57,972 nucleotides of DNA. Origin: an uncultured Eubacteriales bacterium. GTDB taxonomy: Bacteria; Bacillota; Clostridia; Oscillospirales; Butyricicoccaceae. Within the stretch, counting starts at the first letter, position 1. Every line of letters begins with the position of its first letter. The stretch covers positions 1-57,972 of the forward strand of contig CAKRRK010000009.1 in NCBI GenBank assembly GCA_934395135.1. Reading direction: 5' to 3'. Of the stretch, positions 24,371 through 33,044 are shown in pieces. The translations under genes and the position numbers were made by a program. The notes beneath the pieces are model-generated. The model searched no databases. It was given only the letters and a program-made list of their open reading frames with translations, and was not told the origin of the DNA.

Positions 24371-25072
24371 TTGATCAGGATGATTGACGCGGGTTTGGTG
24401 TACGGGAATGGGACCTGTGCGCTCAAAAACGCAACATTGCGGATTGACGATGGGGAGTTTGTCTTTCTCGTCGGGCCGTCCGGCTCGGGAAAGTCAACTA
24501 TTCTCAAGTTATTTACGGGGGAAATCCGTCCGACCTCCGGTCGGGTGGTGGTAAACAATTATAACATTGGCACGTTGAAACGGCGGCATATCCCATACCT
24601 GCGCCGGACGCTGGGCGCGGTATTTCAGGATTTTCGGCTGATTGAAAAAAAGTCGGTTTATGAAAACGTGGCGTTTGCAATGCGGGCTGTCGGCGCGACA
24701 AACCGGCAGATCCAAAAACGGGTTCCCTATGTGTTGGAACTGGTGGGCGTGTTACATAAGATGCAGTCAAAGCCCAGCGAGCTGTCCGGCGGCGAACAGC
24801 AGAGGGTGGCAATCGCCAGGGCGCTGGTGAACAACCCCAGCATGATCATTGCCGACGAGCCGACGGGCAATCTGGATCCCGGGCGCAGCCTGGAAATTAT
24901 GACGCTCCTTGAGAAGATCAATGAATTGGGAACGACGGTGCTTGTTGTCACCCATGAAAAAGAATTAGTAAACCAATTTGGAAAACGAGTCGTTGTGATT
25001 GAGCAGGGCAACATCATCAGCGACCAGACAGGCGGGTATTATGACTATGAAGAAGAGTCGAATGAACTTTAA
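24371..25072 (+). CDS. ftsE: Cell division ATP-binding protein FtsE
   Basis: 233-residue ABC ATPase of the FtsEX complex, which transmits ATP hydrolysis across the membrane to activate peptidoglycan hydrolases. Walker A is GPSGSGKST (about 36-44), the Q-loop FQDFRLIEKKSVYENV, the signature LSGGEQQRVAIARAL and Walker B MIIADEPTGNLD. TTG at 24371 is preferred since AAGGAGG (24355-24361) lies 9 nt upstream; ATG 24380 would be 18 nt away. Its 3' end overlaps ftsX by 32 nt. Confidence 0.96.
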   Translation: MIRMIDAGLVYGNGTCALKNATLRIDDGEFVFLVGPSGSGKSTILKLFTGEIRPTSGRVVVNNYNIGTLKRRHIPYLRRTLGAVFQDFRLIEKKSVYENVAFAMRAVGATNRQIQKRVPYVLELVGVLHKMQSKPSELSGGEQQRVAIARALVNNPSMIIADEPTGNLDPGRSLEIMTLLEKINELGTTVLVVTHEKELVNQFGKRVVVIEQGNIISDQTGGYYDYEEESNEL

Positions 25073-25943
25073 GTATTTTATCAAAGAGGGATTCGGGAAC
25101 ATCTTCCTTCATGGGTTTATGAGTTTTGCCGCGGTGAGCATTATTGCGGCATGCCTCCTGATTACCTCGTGCGTTACGCTGATTGCCGTAAATATTGACA
25201 TAAAAATCAAGGATTTGCAGGCGGAAAGCGAAATTGTAGTATTTATTGACGAAAATGTGCCGCGCAGCGCGGCGCAGGCGCTGGAATCCCGGCTTTTGGA
25301 AATTGACAATATTCATTCCGCGGAATTTCTGACAAAAGAAGAGGAACTGGATCAGTACCGGGAGCAGTTGGATGAAAATGCCTCTCTTTTGGACGGGTTT
25401 GACGACACCAACAATCCTTTGCGGGACAGTTATCACATCCGGCTCAAAAATATTGAACAAATGGAATCCACCGTGGACGAAATCCGGCAGATTCAGGAAA
25501 TCAAAAACATCCGGGTGGATGAAGATACGGTATCTATGCTGGTAAAAATCCGCAAAGTGTTTGAAATTGTTTCTCTGGTGCTGGTGGCGGCCTTAGGGGG
25601 CATTTCCCTGTTTATCATTTCCAACACGGTAAAACTTGCGCTGTTTGCCCGGCGGGAAGAAATCGCCATTATGAAAATGGTGGGAGCCACAAACTGGTTC
25701 ATTCGATGGCCGTTTATTATCGAGGGCTTTGTAATCGGGGTAATGGGCAGCATTATCGCGTTTTTTGCCCAGTGGGGCATCTACTATAAGCTAAGCGATG
25801 TGGTAAGCACCACCATTGGCGTATTCAGTCTGGTGGAGTTCCGGACGATTTTGACGCCGGTGCTGGGCATTATCGTGCTGGCCGGCGCTTTGATCGGCGT
25901 TTTGGGGTCGGCGCTTACCATACGGAAATTTCTTGATGTGTGA
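25041..25943 (+). CDS. ftsX: Cell division protein FtsX
   Basis: 300-residue membrane subunit of FtsEX. TM1 is at about 25-50 (SFAAVSIIAACLLITSCVTL), a large extracellular domain spans about 55-170, and three further TM segments lie at about 175-200, 225-250 and 270-295. The MKMVGATNWFIRWPFIIEG segment between TM2 and TM3 is typical of FtsX. The start could be ATG 25041, 25047 or 25062; 25041 is chosen after GGCGGG. The extracellular loop is expected to contact the M23 hydrolase encoded next. Confidence 0.94.
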   Translation: MTMKKSRMNFKYFIKEGFGNIFLHGFMSFAAVSIIAACLLITSCVTLIAVNIDIKIKDLQAESEIVVFIDENVPRSAAQALESRLLEIDNIHSAEFLTKEEELDQYREQLDENASLLDGFDDTNNPLRDSYHIRLKNIEQMESTVDEIRQIQEIKNIRVDEDTVSMLVKIRKVFEIVSLVLVAALGGISLFIISNTVKLALFARREEIAIMKMVGATNWFIRWPFIIEGFVIGVMGSIIAFFAQWGIYYKLSDVVSTTIGVFSLVEFRTILTPVLGIIVLAGALIGVLGSALTIRKFLDV

Positions 25944-25957
25944 CAAAGGAGCGGTGT

Positions 25958-27172
25958 TTGCAGAATATGAAACGGAATACAATTCGAAAAACAGGAATTA
26001 TCCTCCTTGCCGGCGTGCTGTCGGCGATTTTGATCATTTCTTTGTTTTCTACCATATGGACCGTAAACAGCTATGGCGTAAGCAGCATTTCTTCGCTGAA
26101 ATCCCAGCTGTCGGACATTGAGCAAAAGAAGAAGGACCTGGAAACCGAGATGGAATCCATTGAGGACGATATTTCCAATGCTATGGAGAAAAAGGAAGCG
26201 ATTGACGGGCAGATTGCCAACACGCAGGCGGAAATTGAGACCACAGAGGCCATTATTGAAGAATACGACGGACAGATTGCCCAGAAAGAAGTGGAACTTA
26301 CCCAGGCCATTGCGGACCTGGACGCGCAAAATGAATTGTTTGCAAAGCGGGTGCGCGCTATGTATGAAAATGGTGAGACCACATATCTTGACGTGTTGCT
26401 AAGTTCGGAAGACTTTTCCGAAATGCTGTCCAACCTGGAGATTATCAGTCAGATTATGGAATATGACACAAATCTTGTGGACAAGCTGACTGGGATGAAA
26501 GAGGACGTAGAGGCAAAGAAGGCCTCCCTGGAAGCGGACCGGGCGGATCAGGTCACTTATAAAGAGAGTCTGGATGGGAAAAAGGCGGAGCTTGACCGTC
26601 AAAAGGAGCAGAGCCAGGCCATTATCGATGAATTAAACTCGGATTTGGATCTGAAGAAATCCGAAGTGGAAAAGCTGGAGGCAGAGAAGGATGATATCGC
26701 GGCGGAAGTGCAGAAACTCTCCCAGGCATCTGCTTCCAAAGGCGGCAGCAGCTACGACGCCAGCGGCGCGTCCTATGTGAGCAGCCAGTTTGTGTGGCCT
26801 GCACCGGGCTATACAAGGATTACCAGTCCCTTCGGTATGCGCACCCATCCGGTGACCGGTGTGTATAAGCTGCATACCGGCACAGACGTAGGCGCTCCCA
26901 GCGGGGCGACGGTACAGGCTGCGGCGTCCGGCACGGTGGTGAAATCCTGCTATACATCGGCATACGGCAACTATGTGGTAATTGACCATGGCAGCGGCGT
27001 GATGACGGCGTATGCCCATATGACCGCGCGGAATGTTTCCGTGGGAGATTCGGTATCTGCCGGCCAGAAAGTCGGTTCTGTCGGTTCCACCGGGTATGCC
27101 ACTGGGCCGCATCTGCATTTTGAAGTGATTATTAACGGCAGTTTTGTAAATCCGATGAATTATTTCAGCTAA
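25958..27172 (+). CDS. M23 (LytM-type) murein hydrolase with coiled coil, likely FtsEX partner
   Basis: 404 residues. N-terminal signal anchor at about 11-35 (GIILLAGVLSAILIISLFST), then a long coiled coil from about 45 to 260 rich in Glu/Lys/Gln, a short Ser/Gly linker, and a C-terminal peptidase domain (about 280-404). Zinc ligands are visible in HTGTDVGAP and in HLHFEV near the end. Layout matches EnvC/PcsB/CwlO-type proteins in which FtsX acts on the coiled coil; the adjacent ftsEX supports this. TTG at 25958 is preferred because AAAGGAG lies 6 nt upstream; ATG 25967 is the alternative. A terminator follows. Confidence 0.93.
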   Translation: MQNMKRNTIRKTGIILLAGVLSAILIISLFSTIWTVNSYGVSSISSLKSQLSDIEQKKKDLETEMESIEDDISNAMEKKEAIDGQIANTQAEIETTEAIIEEYDGQIAQKEVELTQAIADLDAQNELFAKRVRAMYENGETTYLDVLLSSEDFSEMLSNLEIISQIMEYDTNLVDKLTGMKEDVEAKKASLEADRADQVTYKESLDGKKAELDRQKEQSQAIIDELNSDLDLKKSEVEKLEAEKDDIAAEVQKLSQASASKGGSSYDASGASYVSSQFVWPAPGYTRITSPFGMRTHPVTGVYKLHTGTDVGAPSGATVQAAASGTVVKSCYTSAYGNYVVIDHGSGVMTAYAHMTARNVSVGDSVSAGQKVGSVGSTGYATGPHLHFEVIINGSFVNPMNYFS

Positions 27173-27188
27173 CAACCCGACAAAGCGG

Positions 27189-27227
27189 CACCGCAGGGGA
27201 GAATTTGTCCCTGCGGTGTGATTTTTT
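27189..27227 (+). terminator. Terminator of the ftsEX-peptidase operon
   Basis: Stem CACCGCAGGG / CCCTGCGGTG (27189-27198, 27209-27218) followed closely by a six-T tract. Confidence 0.85.
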
Positions 27228-27262
27228 CCTGCATACCCACATACGTTACTATGGGGGATGAG

Positions 27263-27970
27263 ATGATTATGACAGGAATTCTTTTGTTAAAACCCGGTCG
27301 GGAAAAAAATATGATAAAAACCGTGAAAATCGGGAAAGTGTATTTCAGAGAGGCGACAGTAAGCCAGTGCGGCCGGCAATGGCGGGACCGCCGGAACCTG
27401 TGCCGCGCCCTGGATGCATTAAAAAAGGACGGCGTATATCGTCTGATTTGGGACAGGACGGCACAAATTGACCAGACGGTGCTGGCCCGGGGGTTTCTGC
27501 CCGTATCGCATGGCAAGTTGATGCGGGCGCTGGCACTTCCCATTGCCGCGCAATATATGCAGGAGGGCTGGCACCTTTCTGTGTGGTGCCGTGCCGGCAG
27601 CTGCGGGGAACTGATTCGGCAGCTGTGCGGCCTGTATGACAGCGTGGAGGTCAATGCCGTTTGCGGACAGACGATGCGGGAGATCCTTTCGGACGTGGGA
27701 AACGCTCCGGCGCTGTTTGAACGGCCATGCAAGGGACGGCTGCGGCTGATGTTTTGCAAAACCGGGGCGTATGACAGAGAAAGTCCGGGGATCAGCGTGA
27801 ACCTGTCTGGAAAAGGTCCGATTCTTCCCGGGGAGTATGGGGATGTGTTTGTAGAAAGCATGGAGGAACTTCCCTATCCGCAGGAATTTTCCACGGATAT
27901 CTGCACGGTATTGTGGGAAACGGACCCGATGTTTTTAAAAAAATTGAAAACAATCCGGTTATTGCCGTAA
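27263..27970 (+). CDS. Hypothetical protein, unrecognised
   Basis: About 235 residues. I do not recognise a family. It is basic and soluble-looking in its first half (GREKNMIKTVKIGKVYFREA; WRDRRNLCRALDALKKDG), with several Cys residues spread along it (CGRQW, NLCRAL, WCRAGSCGELIRQLCG, VCGQT, FCKTG) and no clear signal or TM segment. The end is SFDIC-like acidic/aromatic sequence and KTIRLLP. Start is uncertain: ATG 27263 or 27269 follow GGGGGATGAG; earlier in-frame starts lie in the preceding terminator. It is flanked by that terminator and the greA promoter, so it must have its own promoter or rely on read-through. Confidence 0.6.
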   Translation: MIMTGILLLKPGREKNMIKTVKIGKVYFREATVSQCGRQWRDRRNLCRALDALKKDGVYRLIWDRTAQIDQTVLARGFLPVSHGKLMRALALPIAAQYMQEGWHLSVWCRAGSCGELIRQLCGLYDSVEVNAVCGQTMREILSDVGNAPALFERPCKGRLRLMFCKTGAYDRESPGISVNLSGKGPILPGEYGDVFVESMEELPYPQEFSTDICTVLWETDPMFLKKLKTIRLLP

Positions 27971-27977
27971 AGTTTTC

Positions 27978-28006
27978 TTGACATCGCAAATATTGGTTTA
28001 TATAAT
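27978..28006 (+). promoter_or_regulatory. Consensus sigma-A promoter of greA-lysS
   Basis: TTGACA (27978-27983), 17-nt spacer, TATAAT (28001-28006): an exact match to both hexamers and the optimal spacing. Starts just after the stop of the upstream hypothetical gene. Confidence 0.9.
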
Positions 28007-28065
28007 GGTGGTTGATACATTTTGATTTTATTCCCGTATGTGGGATGAAAAAGAGGTAAAAGTTT

Positions 28066-28539
28066 ATGAAAAAAGAGTTTAAGCTCACCCAGGAAAGCCT
28101 TGATAAGCTCAAGGAGGAGCTGGAATATTTGAAAACAGTCCGGGAAAAGGAAGTGGCGGAGCAGATCAAAGAGGCCCGCAGTTTTGGCGACCTTTCGGAA
28201 AACAGTGAATATGACGAAGCAAAAAATGAGCAGGGAAAGGTATTTTCCCGGATGGCAGAGCTGGAAAACGTGATTGCCAACGCGGTAGTTATCACAGACG
28301 ATATGTATAAATCGGACGAAGTGTCTCCGGGCTGCCGGTTCCGGGTGCTGGATGTGGAACTGGAAGAAGAGGAGGAATACCACTTTGTCGGTTCCCAGGA
28401 AGCCAACCCTATGGAGGGAAAGATCTCCGACGAATCTCCCTTTGGAAAGGCGCTTCTTGGACGAAAAATCGGAGAAACGGTCAATGTGGAGGCACCGTCA
28501 GGCACCATTCAGTATAAAATTCTTGAGATTATAAAATAA
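28066..28539 (+). CDS. greA: Transcription elongation factor GreA
   Basis: 157-residue factor that rescues backtracked RNA polymerase. The N-terminal coiled-coil hairpin spans about 5-75 and carries the tip acidic residues in GDLSENSEYDEAKNEQ. The C-terminal FKBP-like domain ends with SPFGKALLGRKIGETVNVEAP. Length is standard. AAGAGG precedes the ATG. lysS follows after an 80-nt gap that holds a hairpin; the greA-lysS order is common in Clostridia. Confidence 0.97.
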   Translation: MKKEFKLTQESLDKLKEELEYLKTVREKEVAEQIKEARSFGDLSENSEYDEAKNEQGKVFSRMAELENVIANAVVITDDMYKSDEVSPGCRFRVLDVELEEEEEYHFVGSQEANPMEGKISDESPFGKALLGRKIGETVNVEAPSGTIQYKILEIIK

Positions 28540-28548
28540 AGAGAGGCG

Positions 28549-28577
28549 CTGCCGTATCCATATACGGCAGTTTGTCT
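28549..28577 (+). terminator. Weak hairpin between greA and lysS
   Basis: Perfect 9-bp stem CTGCCGTAT / ATACGGCAG (28549-28557, 28562-28570) with loop CCAT, followed by the interrupted T run TTTGTCTT. Probably a partial terminator that lowers lysS expression relative to greA. Confidence 0.5.
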
Positions 28578-28619
28578 TCGACTATCGGGGGAAGTTTGAC
28601 AAAATCAGGAGGGAACAAA

Positions 28620-30119
28620 ATGGCCGGGCAGGAAAAGAATCAGGAACAGAGCGCGCAGGATCTTCGTGAAATTTTAAAAATCAGGCGGGATAAGCTGAAA
28701 GAACTGCAGGAGGCTGGCTGTGACCCGTTTACACAGGTGAAATTTGAACGGACGAACTATACCACGGACATCCTGGAGCATTTTGAGGAAATGGAAGGGA
28801 AAACCGTGCGGATTGCCGGCCGTATGATGTCCAAACGCATTATGGGAAAAGCGTCTTTTTCCGACATGTCCGACCGCTATGGCAGGATCCAGCTTTATGT
28901 AAAGCGGGATGTGATCGGGACGGAAGCATACCAAGGCTATAAGAAAATGGATATCGGCGATATCATCGGTATAGAAGGCGAGGTCTTCCGTACCCACAAG
29001 GGAGAAATTTCCGTTTCGGTGACAGAACTGACGCTGTTGGCCAAGTCCCTGCAGCCGCTGCCGGAAAAATGGCATGGCTTGAAGGACACCGACACCAGAT
29101 ACCGGCAGCGGTATGTAGATTTGATCGTTAACCCCGAAGTGCGGAAAACCTTTGAAAACCGCAGCAAAATTGTGAGAGAAATCCGCAATTTTATGGATGA
29201 GCGGGGCTTTATGGAAGTGGAAACCCCGGTGTTGAATACCATTCCAGGCGGCGCAGCCGCCCGGCCCTTCATCACCCATCATAATACGCTGGACCTTGAT
29301 ATGTATCTCCGCATCGCGACGGAGCTGCACTTGAAGCGCCTGATTGTCGGCGGATTGGAACGGGTGTATGAGATTGGGCGAATTTTTCGGAATGAGGGAA
29401 TGGACACCAAGCACAACCCGGAATTTACCACGATTGAACTTTATCAGGCGTTTACTGATTATCATGGAATGATGGATATTACAGAGGATATGGTTTCCTA
29501 TGTGGCGGAAAAGGTGCTGGGCACCACGAAGGTTCTCTACCAGGGTGTGGAACTTGATTTTGCAAAGGGCTGGAAGCGGATGACGATGGCGGAGGCTGTG
29601 AAGGAATATTCCGGCGTCGATTTTTCTGCGATGACCTCTGCGGAGGAAGCTGCGCGCGCGGTGGATAATTTGGGCGTAGACCGAGAGGGCCTGCAGAGCT
29701 GGGGCGATCTTTTGAACCTGATGTTTGAAACCTATGTAGAGGAAAAGCTGATACAGCCCACCTTTATTATGGATTATCCGGTGGAGGTATCTCCGCTTGC
29801 AAAGCGCAAACCGGAGCAGCCGCGGCTCACAGAACGGTTTGAACTGTTTGTCTTTGGCAGAGAGCTTGCAAACGCGTTTTCCGAATTGAACGATCCCATT
29901 GACCAGAAGGCGCGGTTCGAGCGCCAGGTAGCGCTGCGCGCCGCAGGAGATGACGAAGCGAGCATGATGGATGACGATTTCATCAACGCATTGGAATATG
30001 GCATGCCGCCTACCGGCGGTATGGGAATGGGCATCGACCGGCTTTGCATGCTGCTGACAGACAGCTCTTCCATCCGGGATGTTTTGCTCTTCCCCACCAT
30101 GAAACCTATCGCAGAGTAG
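28620..30119 (+). CDS. lysS: Lysyl-tRNA synthetase (class II)
   Basis: 499 residues. The N-terminal OB-fold anticodon-binding domain spans about 60-160 (VRIAGRMMSKRIMGKASF). The class II catalytic core includes motif 1 around FMDERGFMEVETPVL, motif 2 EIGRIFRNEGMDTKHNPEFT and motif 3 GMGMGIDRLCMLLT at the C-terminus. ATG 28620 is chosen: AGGAGGG is 7 nt upstream and it removes 16 unconserved residues. No T-box leader is present. Confidence 0.97.
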   Translation: MAGQEKNQEQSAQDLREILKIRRDKLKELQEAGCDPFTQVKFERTNYTTDILEHFEEMEGKTVRIAGRMMSKRIMGKASFSDMSDRYGRIQLYVKRDVIGTEAYQGYKKMDIGDIIGIEGEVFRTHKGEISVSVTELTLLAKSLQPLPEKWHGLKDTDTRYRQRYVDLIVNPEVRKTFENRSKIVREIRNFMDERGFMEVETPVLNTIPGGAAARPFITHHNTLDLDMYLRIATELHLKRLIVGGLERVYEIGRIFRNEGMDTKHNPEFTTIELYQAFTDYHGMMDITEDMVSYVAEKVLGTTKVLYQGVELDFAKGWKRMTMAEAVKEYSGVDFSAMTSAEEAARAVDNLGVDREGLQSWGDLLNLMFETYVEEKLIQPTFIMDYPVEVSPLAKRKPEQPRLTERFELFVFGRELANAFSELNDPIDQKARFERQVALRAAGDDEASMMDDDFINALEYGMPPTGGMGMGIDRLCMLLTDSSSIRDVLLFPTMKPIAE

Positions 30120-30127
30120 ACGATAAA

Positions 30128-30157
30128 AAAGCCTGAACACTATAGTGCTCAGGCTTT
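30128..30157 (+). terminator. Hairpin after lysS
   Basis: AAAGCCTGA / TCAGGCTTT outer stem with inner CACT/AGTG pairing. The T run is short (TTT), so it may be a modest or bidirectional terminator. Confidence 0.6.
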
Positions 30158-30203
30158 CGGCGTATTAAAAAATATTTTATTTTGCAGGAAAAGGGGAAGT
30201 TGG

Positions 30204-31577
30204 GTGGACACTGGATTTCTGCCGTATCGAAAGAAACTGCATCAAAAGATCGGGACCTCCGTATGGATTATGGCGGCGTTTGCCCTGTTAATTGGCATTG
30301 GCGCGGTTCTCCTGTCCACGCCGCTGGCGGCAAGAGACGGCCAGTGGGGCGATCCGATGACGGGATTGTTTACCGCCACGTCCGCTACCTGCGTGACCGG
30401 ATTGGTACTGGTGGACACCTATACCCACTGGAGTGCGTTTGGACAGGCTGTCATCCTGTGCCTGATCCAGATTGGCGGCTTGGGCTTTATGACCATTGCG
30501 TCCATGGTGTCTTTTGCCCTGCGCCGTACCATTACGCTCAAGGAACGAATGGTGATGACAGCCTCCCTCAATGTGCAGCATATGGCGGGCATTGTTGGTA
30601 TGACACGCCGGATTTTGCTGGGCACGCTGCTCTTTGAGGGGGTGGGCGCAGTGGTTTTATCGGCCTGTTTTATCCCGGAGTTTGGCGTGACCGGCGGGAT
30701 TTGGCGGGGGATTTTCCATTCGGTGTCTGCTTTTTGCAATGCCGGGTTTGATCTTATGGGCGTATACGGCCCATATTCCAGCCTGACGCGGTATCTGGAT
30801 AACCCGGTGGTACTCTTTACGATTATGGCGCTGATTGTCCTTGGCGGCCTGGGCTTTTTTGTATGGAACGATATTGCCTGGAACCGGCGCAAAAACCGTC
30901 GGCTTACCGTACATTCCAAACTGGTGCTTATTATGACGGCAGTGTTGATTTTCGGCGGCGCGCTGCTTATCTTTGTGGCAGAACGGAACAATCCCGCCAC
31001 CCTTGGCGGGGTGCCGGAAGGAGAGACGGTATGGAACGCCGCCTTTCAGTCTGTTACGCTGCGGACGGCAGGCTTTAACACCCTGAACCAGGATGCGCTG
31101 ACGGGCGCGGGCAAGGCGGTGAGCATACTGCTGATGTTTATCGGCGGTTGTCCCGGCTCTACCGCAGGCGGCGTCAAGGTGGTGACCGTGGGGGTGCTGC
31201 TGGTGGCAGCGGCTGCCGTATGCCGCGGAAAAAGCCGGGTATTTCTGTTCCATCGCATGATACCGGCCAAAGGCGTGCTGAATGCTATAGCGCTGTTTAT
31301 GGTGGGGATTTTGGCCGTGGCGGCAGGCTCGTTTGCCATCTGTCTTGTGGACGGGGTATCCTATACCCGGGCACTGTATGAGGCGGTATCGGCCTTTGCC
31401 ACGGTGGGGACGACGACCGGTATTACACCGTCTCTTTCCACGGTGTCTCAAATTATACTTATGGCGCTGATGTATGTAGGCAGAGTAGGGATATTAACTC
31501 TAAGCATTGGAATTATGAGCAGAAAAGGCGGGGAACCCCGCATATCATACCCGGAAGAGGCGGTTATGATCGGATAG
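30204..31577 (+). CDS. Potassium uptake protein, TrkH/KtrB family
   Basis: 457-residue membrane channel subunit for K+ (or Na+-coupled K+) uptake. Four P-loop repeats are recognisable by their filter segments: TATSATCVTGL (about 53-63), SVSAFCNAGFDL, SVTLRTAGFNT and FATVGTTTGIT. The hydrophobic profile covers about 8-10 membrane helices. It starts with GTG at 30204 after AAGGGGAAG. Its cytosolic gating partner is encoded immediately downstream, so this pair forms a complete Trk/Ktr system. Confidence 0.95.
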   Translation: MDTGFLPYRKKLHQKIGTSVWIMAAFALLIGIGAVLLSTPLAARDGQWGDPMTGLFTATSATCVTGLVLVDTYTHWSAFGQAVILCLIQIGGLGFMTIASMVSFALRRTITLKERMVMTASLNVQHMAGIVGMTRRILLGTLLFEGVGAVVLSACFIPEFGVTGGIWRGIFHSVSAFCNAGFDLMGVYGPYSSLTRYLDNPVVLFTIMALIVLGGLGFFVWNDIAWNRRKNRRLTVHSKLVLIMTAVLIFGGALLIFVAERNNPATLGGVPEGETVWNAAFQSVTLRTAGFNTLNQDALTGAGKAVSILLMFIGGCPGSTAGGVKVVTVGVLLVAAAAVCRGKSRVFLFHRMIPAKGVLNAIALFMVGILAVAAGSFAICLVDGVSYTRALYEAVSAFATVGTTTGITPSLSTVSQIILMALMYVGRVGILTLSIGIMSRKGGEPRISYPEEAVMIG

Positions 31578-31593
31578 ACAGAGGATGAAGCAT

Positions 31594-32247
31594 ATGAAAT
31601 CATTTTTAGTTGTGGGGCTGGGCCGGTTTGGCACAGCCATTGCAGAGGAATTGTTCCGGCTGGGGCAGGAAGTGCTCGCTATGGATACGGATGCGGAGCG
31701 CGTGCAGAAAATTGCGGAAAGCGTGACCTACGCTATGGTGGGAGACGCTAAGGACGAGGCAGTGCTCCAGTCCGTTGGCGTGCGCAATTTTGATTGTGTG
31801 GTGGTATCCATCGGGGAAAATATTCAGGACAGCATTATGACAACCGTGCTGGCGAAGGAGATGGGCGCGCGGCATATTATTGCCAAGGCCAAAAGTCCGA
31901 TGCATGGAAAAATCCTGGAAAAGGTCGGGGCGGATAAGGTGATTTATCCGGAAACGCAGGCGGCGCAGAAGCTGGCGCAGCGGATGATTTCCAACAGCAT
32001 CATCGACTATATCGAACTGTCGGATCACTACAGCATTGTGGAGGCTCAGGCGCCCAGGGCATGGTGGGGCAAAACCATTCTGGAACTGCAGATCCGTACC
32101 AAATATGGAGTGAATATCCTTGCAATTAAGGAAGACGACGGCGCTAAAATGACCATTTCTCCGGGACCGGATCACCGGATTTTGCAGGGGCAGATGGTAA
32201 TACTTCTGGGAGAAAGCCGAAAGATTGGAGAAATCACACAAGTATGA
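31594..32247 (+). CDS. Trk/Ktr potassium transport regulatory subunit (RCK domains)
   Basis: About 217 residues. RCK-N Rossmann domain opens with FLVVGLGRFGTAIAEEL (nucleotide-binding GxGxxG) and has the acidic AMDTDAERV turn; RCK-C occupies about 135-217. The ring of these subunits gates the membrane subunit in response to ATP/ADP, and in many Bacillota c-di-AMP binds RCK-C; c-di-AMP control is plausible as GdpP is present in the same window, but is inference. ATG 31594 has GAGG 9 nt upstream; ATG 31585 abuts the same tract. It overlaps the next gene by 4 nt. Confidence 0.93.
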   Translation: MKSFLVVGLGRFGTAIAEELFRLGQEVLAMDTDAERVQKIAESVTYAMVGDAKDEAVLQSVGVRNFDCVVVSIGENIQDSIMTTVLAKEMGARHIIAKAKSPMHGKILEKVGADKVIYPETQAAQKLAQRMISNSIIDYIELSDHYSIVEAQAPRAWWGKTILELQIRTKYGVNILAIKEDDGAKMTISPGPDHRILQGQMVILLGESRKIGEITQV

Positions 32248-33026
32248 TGCATACCATTACCAGTCGGCAGAATGAAAAAATGAAATATTTCTGCAAGCTT
32301 TCCAAAGACAAACGGCTTCGGGAGGAAAAGGGCGTCTTTGTGTGCGAGGGAAGAAAGCTGCTGGAAGAGGCTCTGGCAAGCGGAACAGCCATTCTGGCAG
32401 CGGTGTGTCCGGAAACGGCGTACCAAGAGCTTGCCTCCCTGCTTTCGGACCGGGACACGGAGATTTATCTGGTGAGCGACGAACTGTTTGGAAAAATTTC
32501 CAATGTGGAGACGCCTCAGGCTCCGTTTCTGGTATGCAGGCGGCCCTGCTGGGGAGCCGCGCCGCTGGAACGCGGCGAAACGTTTGTGGTGCTGGACGGC
32601 CTGCAGGACCCAGGAAATCTGGGGACCATACTGCGGTGCGCCGACGCCTTTGCGATCTCCGGCGTTCTTTTGCTGGAGGGCTGCGCCGACCCATACAGCC
32701 CAAAAACCGTCCGGTCGACGATGGGGGCTGTGTTTCGGGTGCCGGTGTATCGCATGACAGAGAAGGCCTTGTTTGCTTTTTGCACGCGGCGGGGGCTGCC
32801 AGTATATGGCGCAGTGCTGTCGGAGCGCAGCCAAAGCATTGCCCGGACGGATTTAACCCGCTGTGCGGTTGTAATCGGCAACGAAGGGCGGGGCGTGTCG
32901 GACCGGGTGGCGCGGCAGTGCAGCGGAGCGGTTATGATACCGATGCGGGGGCAGGCGGAGTCCTTAAACGCCGCGATGGCCGCTACGATTCTTATGTGGG
33001 AAATGGCAAAACAACGGGAAATTTGA
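32244..33026 (+). CDS. TrmH-family (SpoU) RNA 2'-O-methyltransferase
   Basis: 260 residues. N-terminal L30e-like substrate-binding region (KYFCKLSKDKRLREEKGVFV and CEGRKLLEEAL), then SPOUT domain with VLDGLQDPGNLGTILRCADAF, VIGNEGRGVS and IPMRGQAESLNAAMAATILM (20 residues). It is a second SPOUT methylase besides rlmB in this window; the target nucleotide (rRNA or tRNA) cannot be told. It overlaps trkA by ATGA and precedes dprA by 18 nt. Confidence 0.9.
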   Translation: MMHTITSRQNEKMKYFCKLSKDKRLREEKGVFVCEGRKLLEEALASGTAILAAVCPETAYQELASLLSDRDTEIYLVSDELFGKISNVETPQAPFLVCRRPCWGAAPLERGETFVVLDGLQDPGNLGTILRCADAFAISGVLLLEGCADPYSPKTVRSTMGAVFRVPVYRMTEKALFAFCTRRGLPVYGAVLSERSQSIARTDLTRCAVVIGNEGRGVSDRVARQCSGAVMIPMRGQAESLNAAMAATILMWEMAKQREI

Positions 33027-33044
33027 TAACCGGGAGGCGGTTTG

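Noticed and set aside
28540..28619. T-box leader for lysS, and likewise for leuS
   Set aside because: The gaps are too short and hold no T-box sequence (TGGN bulge) or specifier stem; leuS follows rsfS after 2 nt.
30128..30157. Riboswitch (c-di-AMP type) before the trkH-like gene
   Set aside because: Only a simple hairpin at the lysS 3' end fits in the 84-nt gap; the sequence is too short for the ydaO fold.
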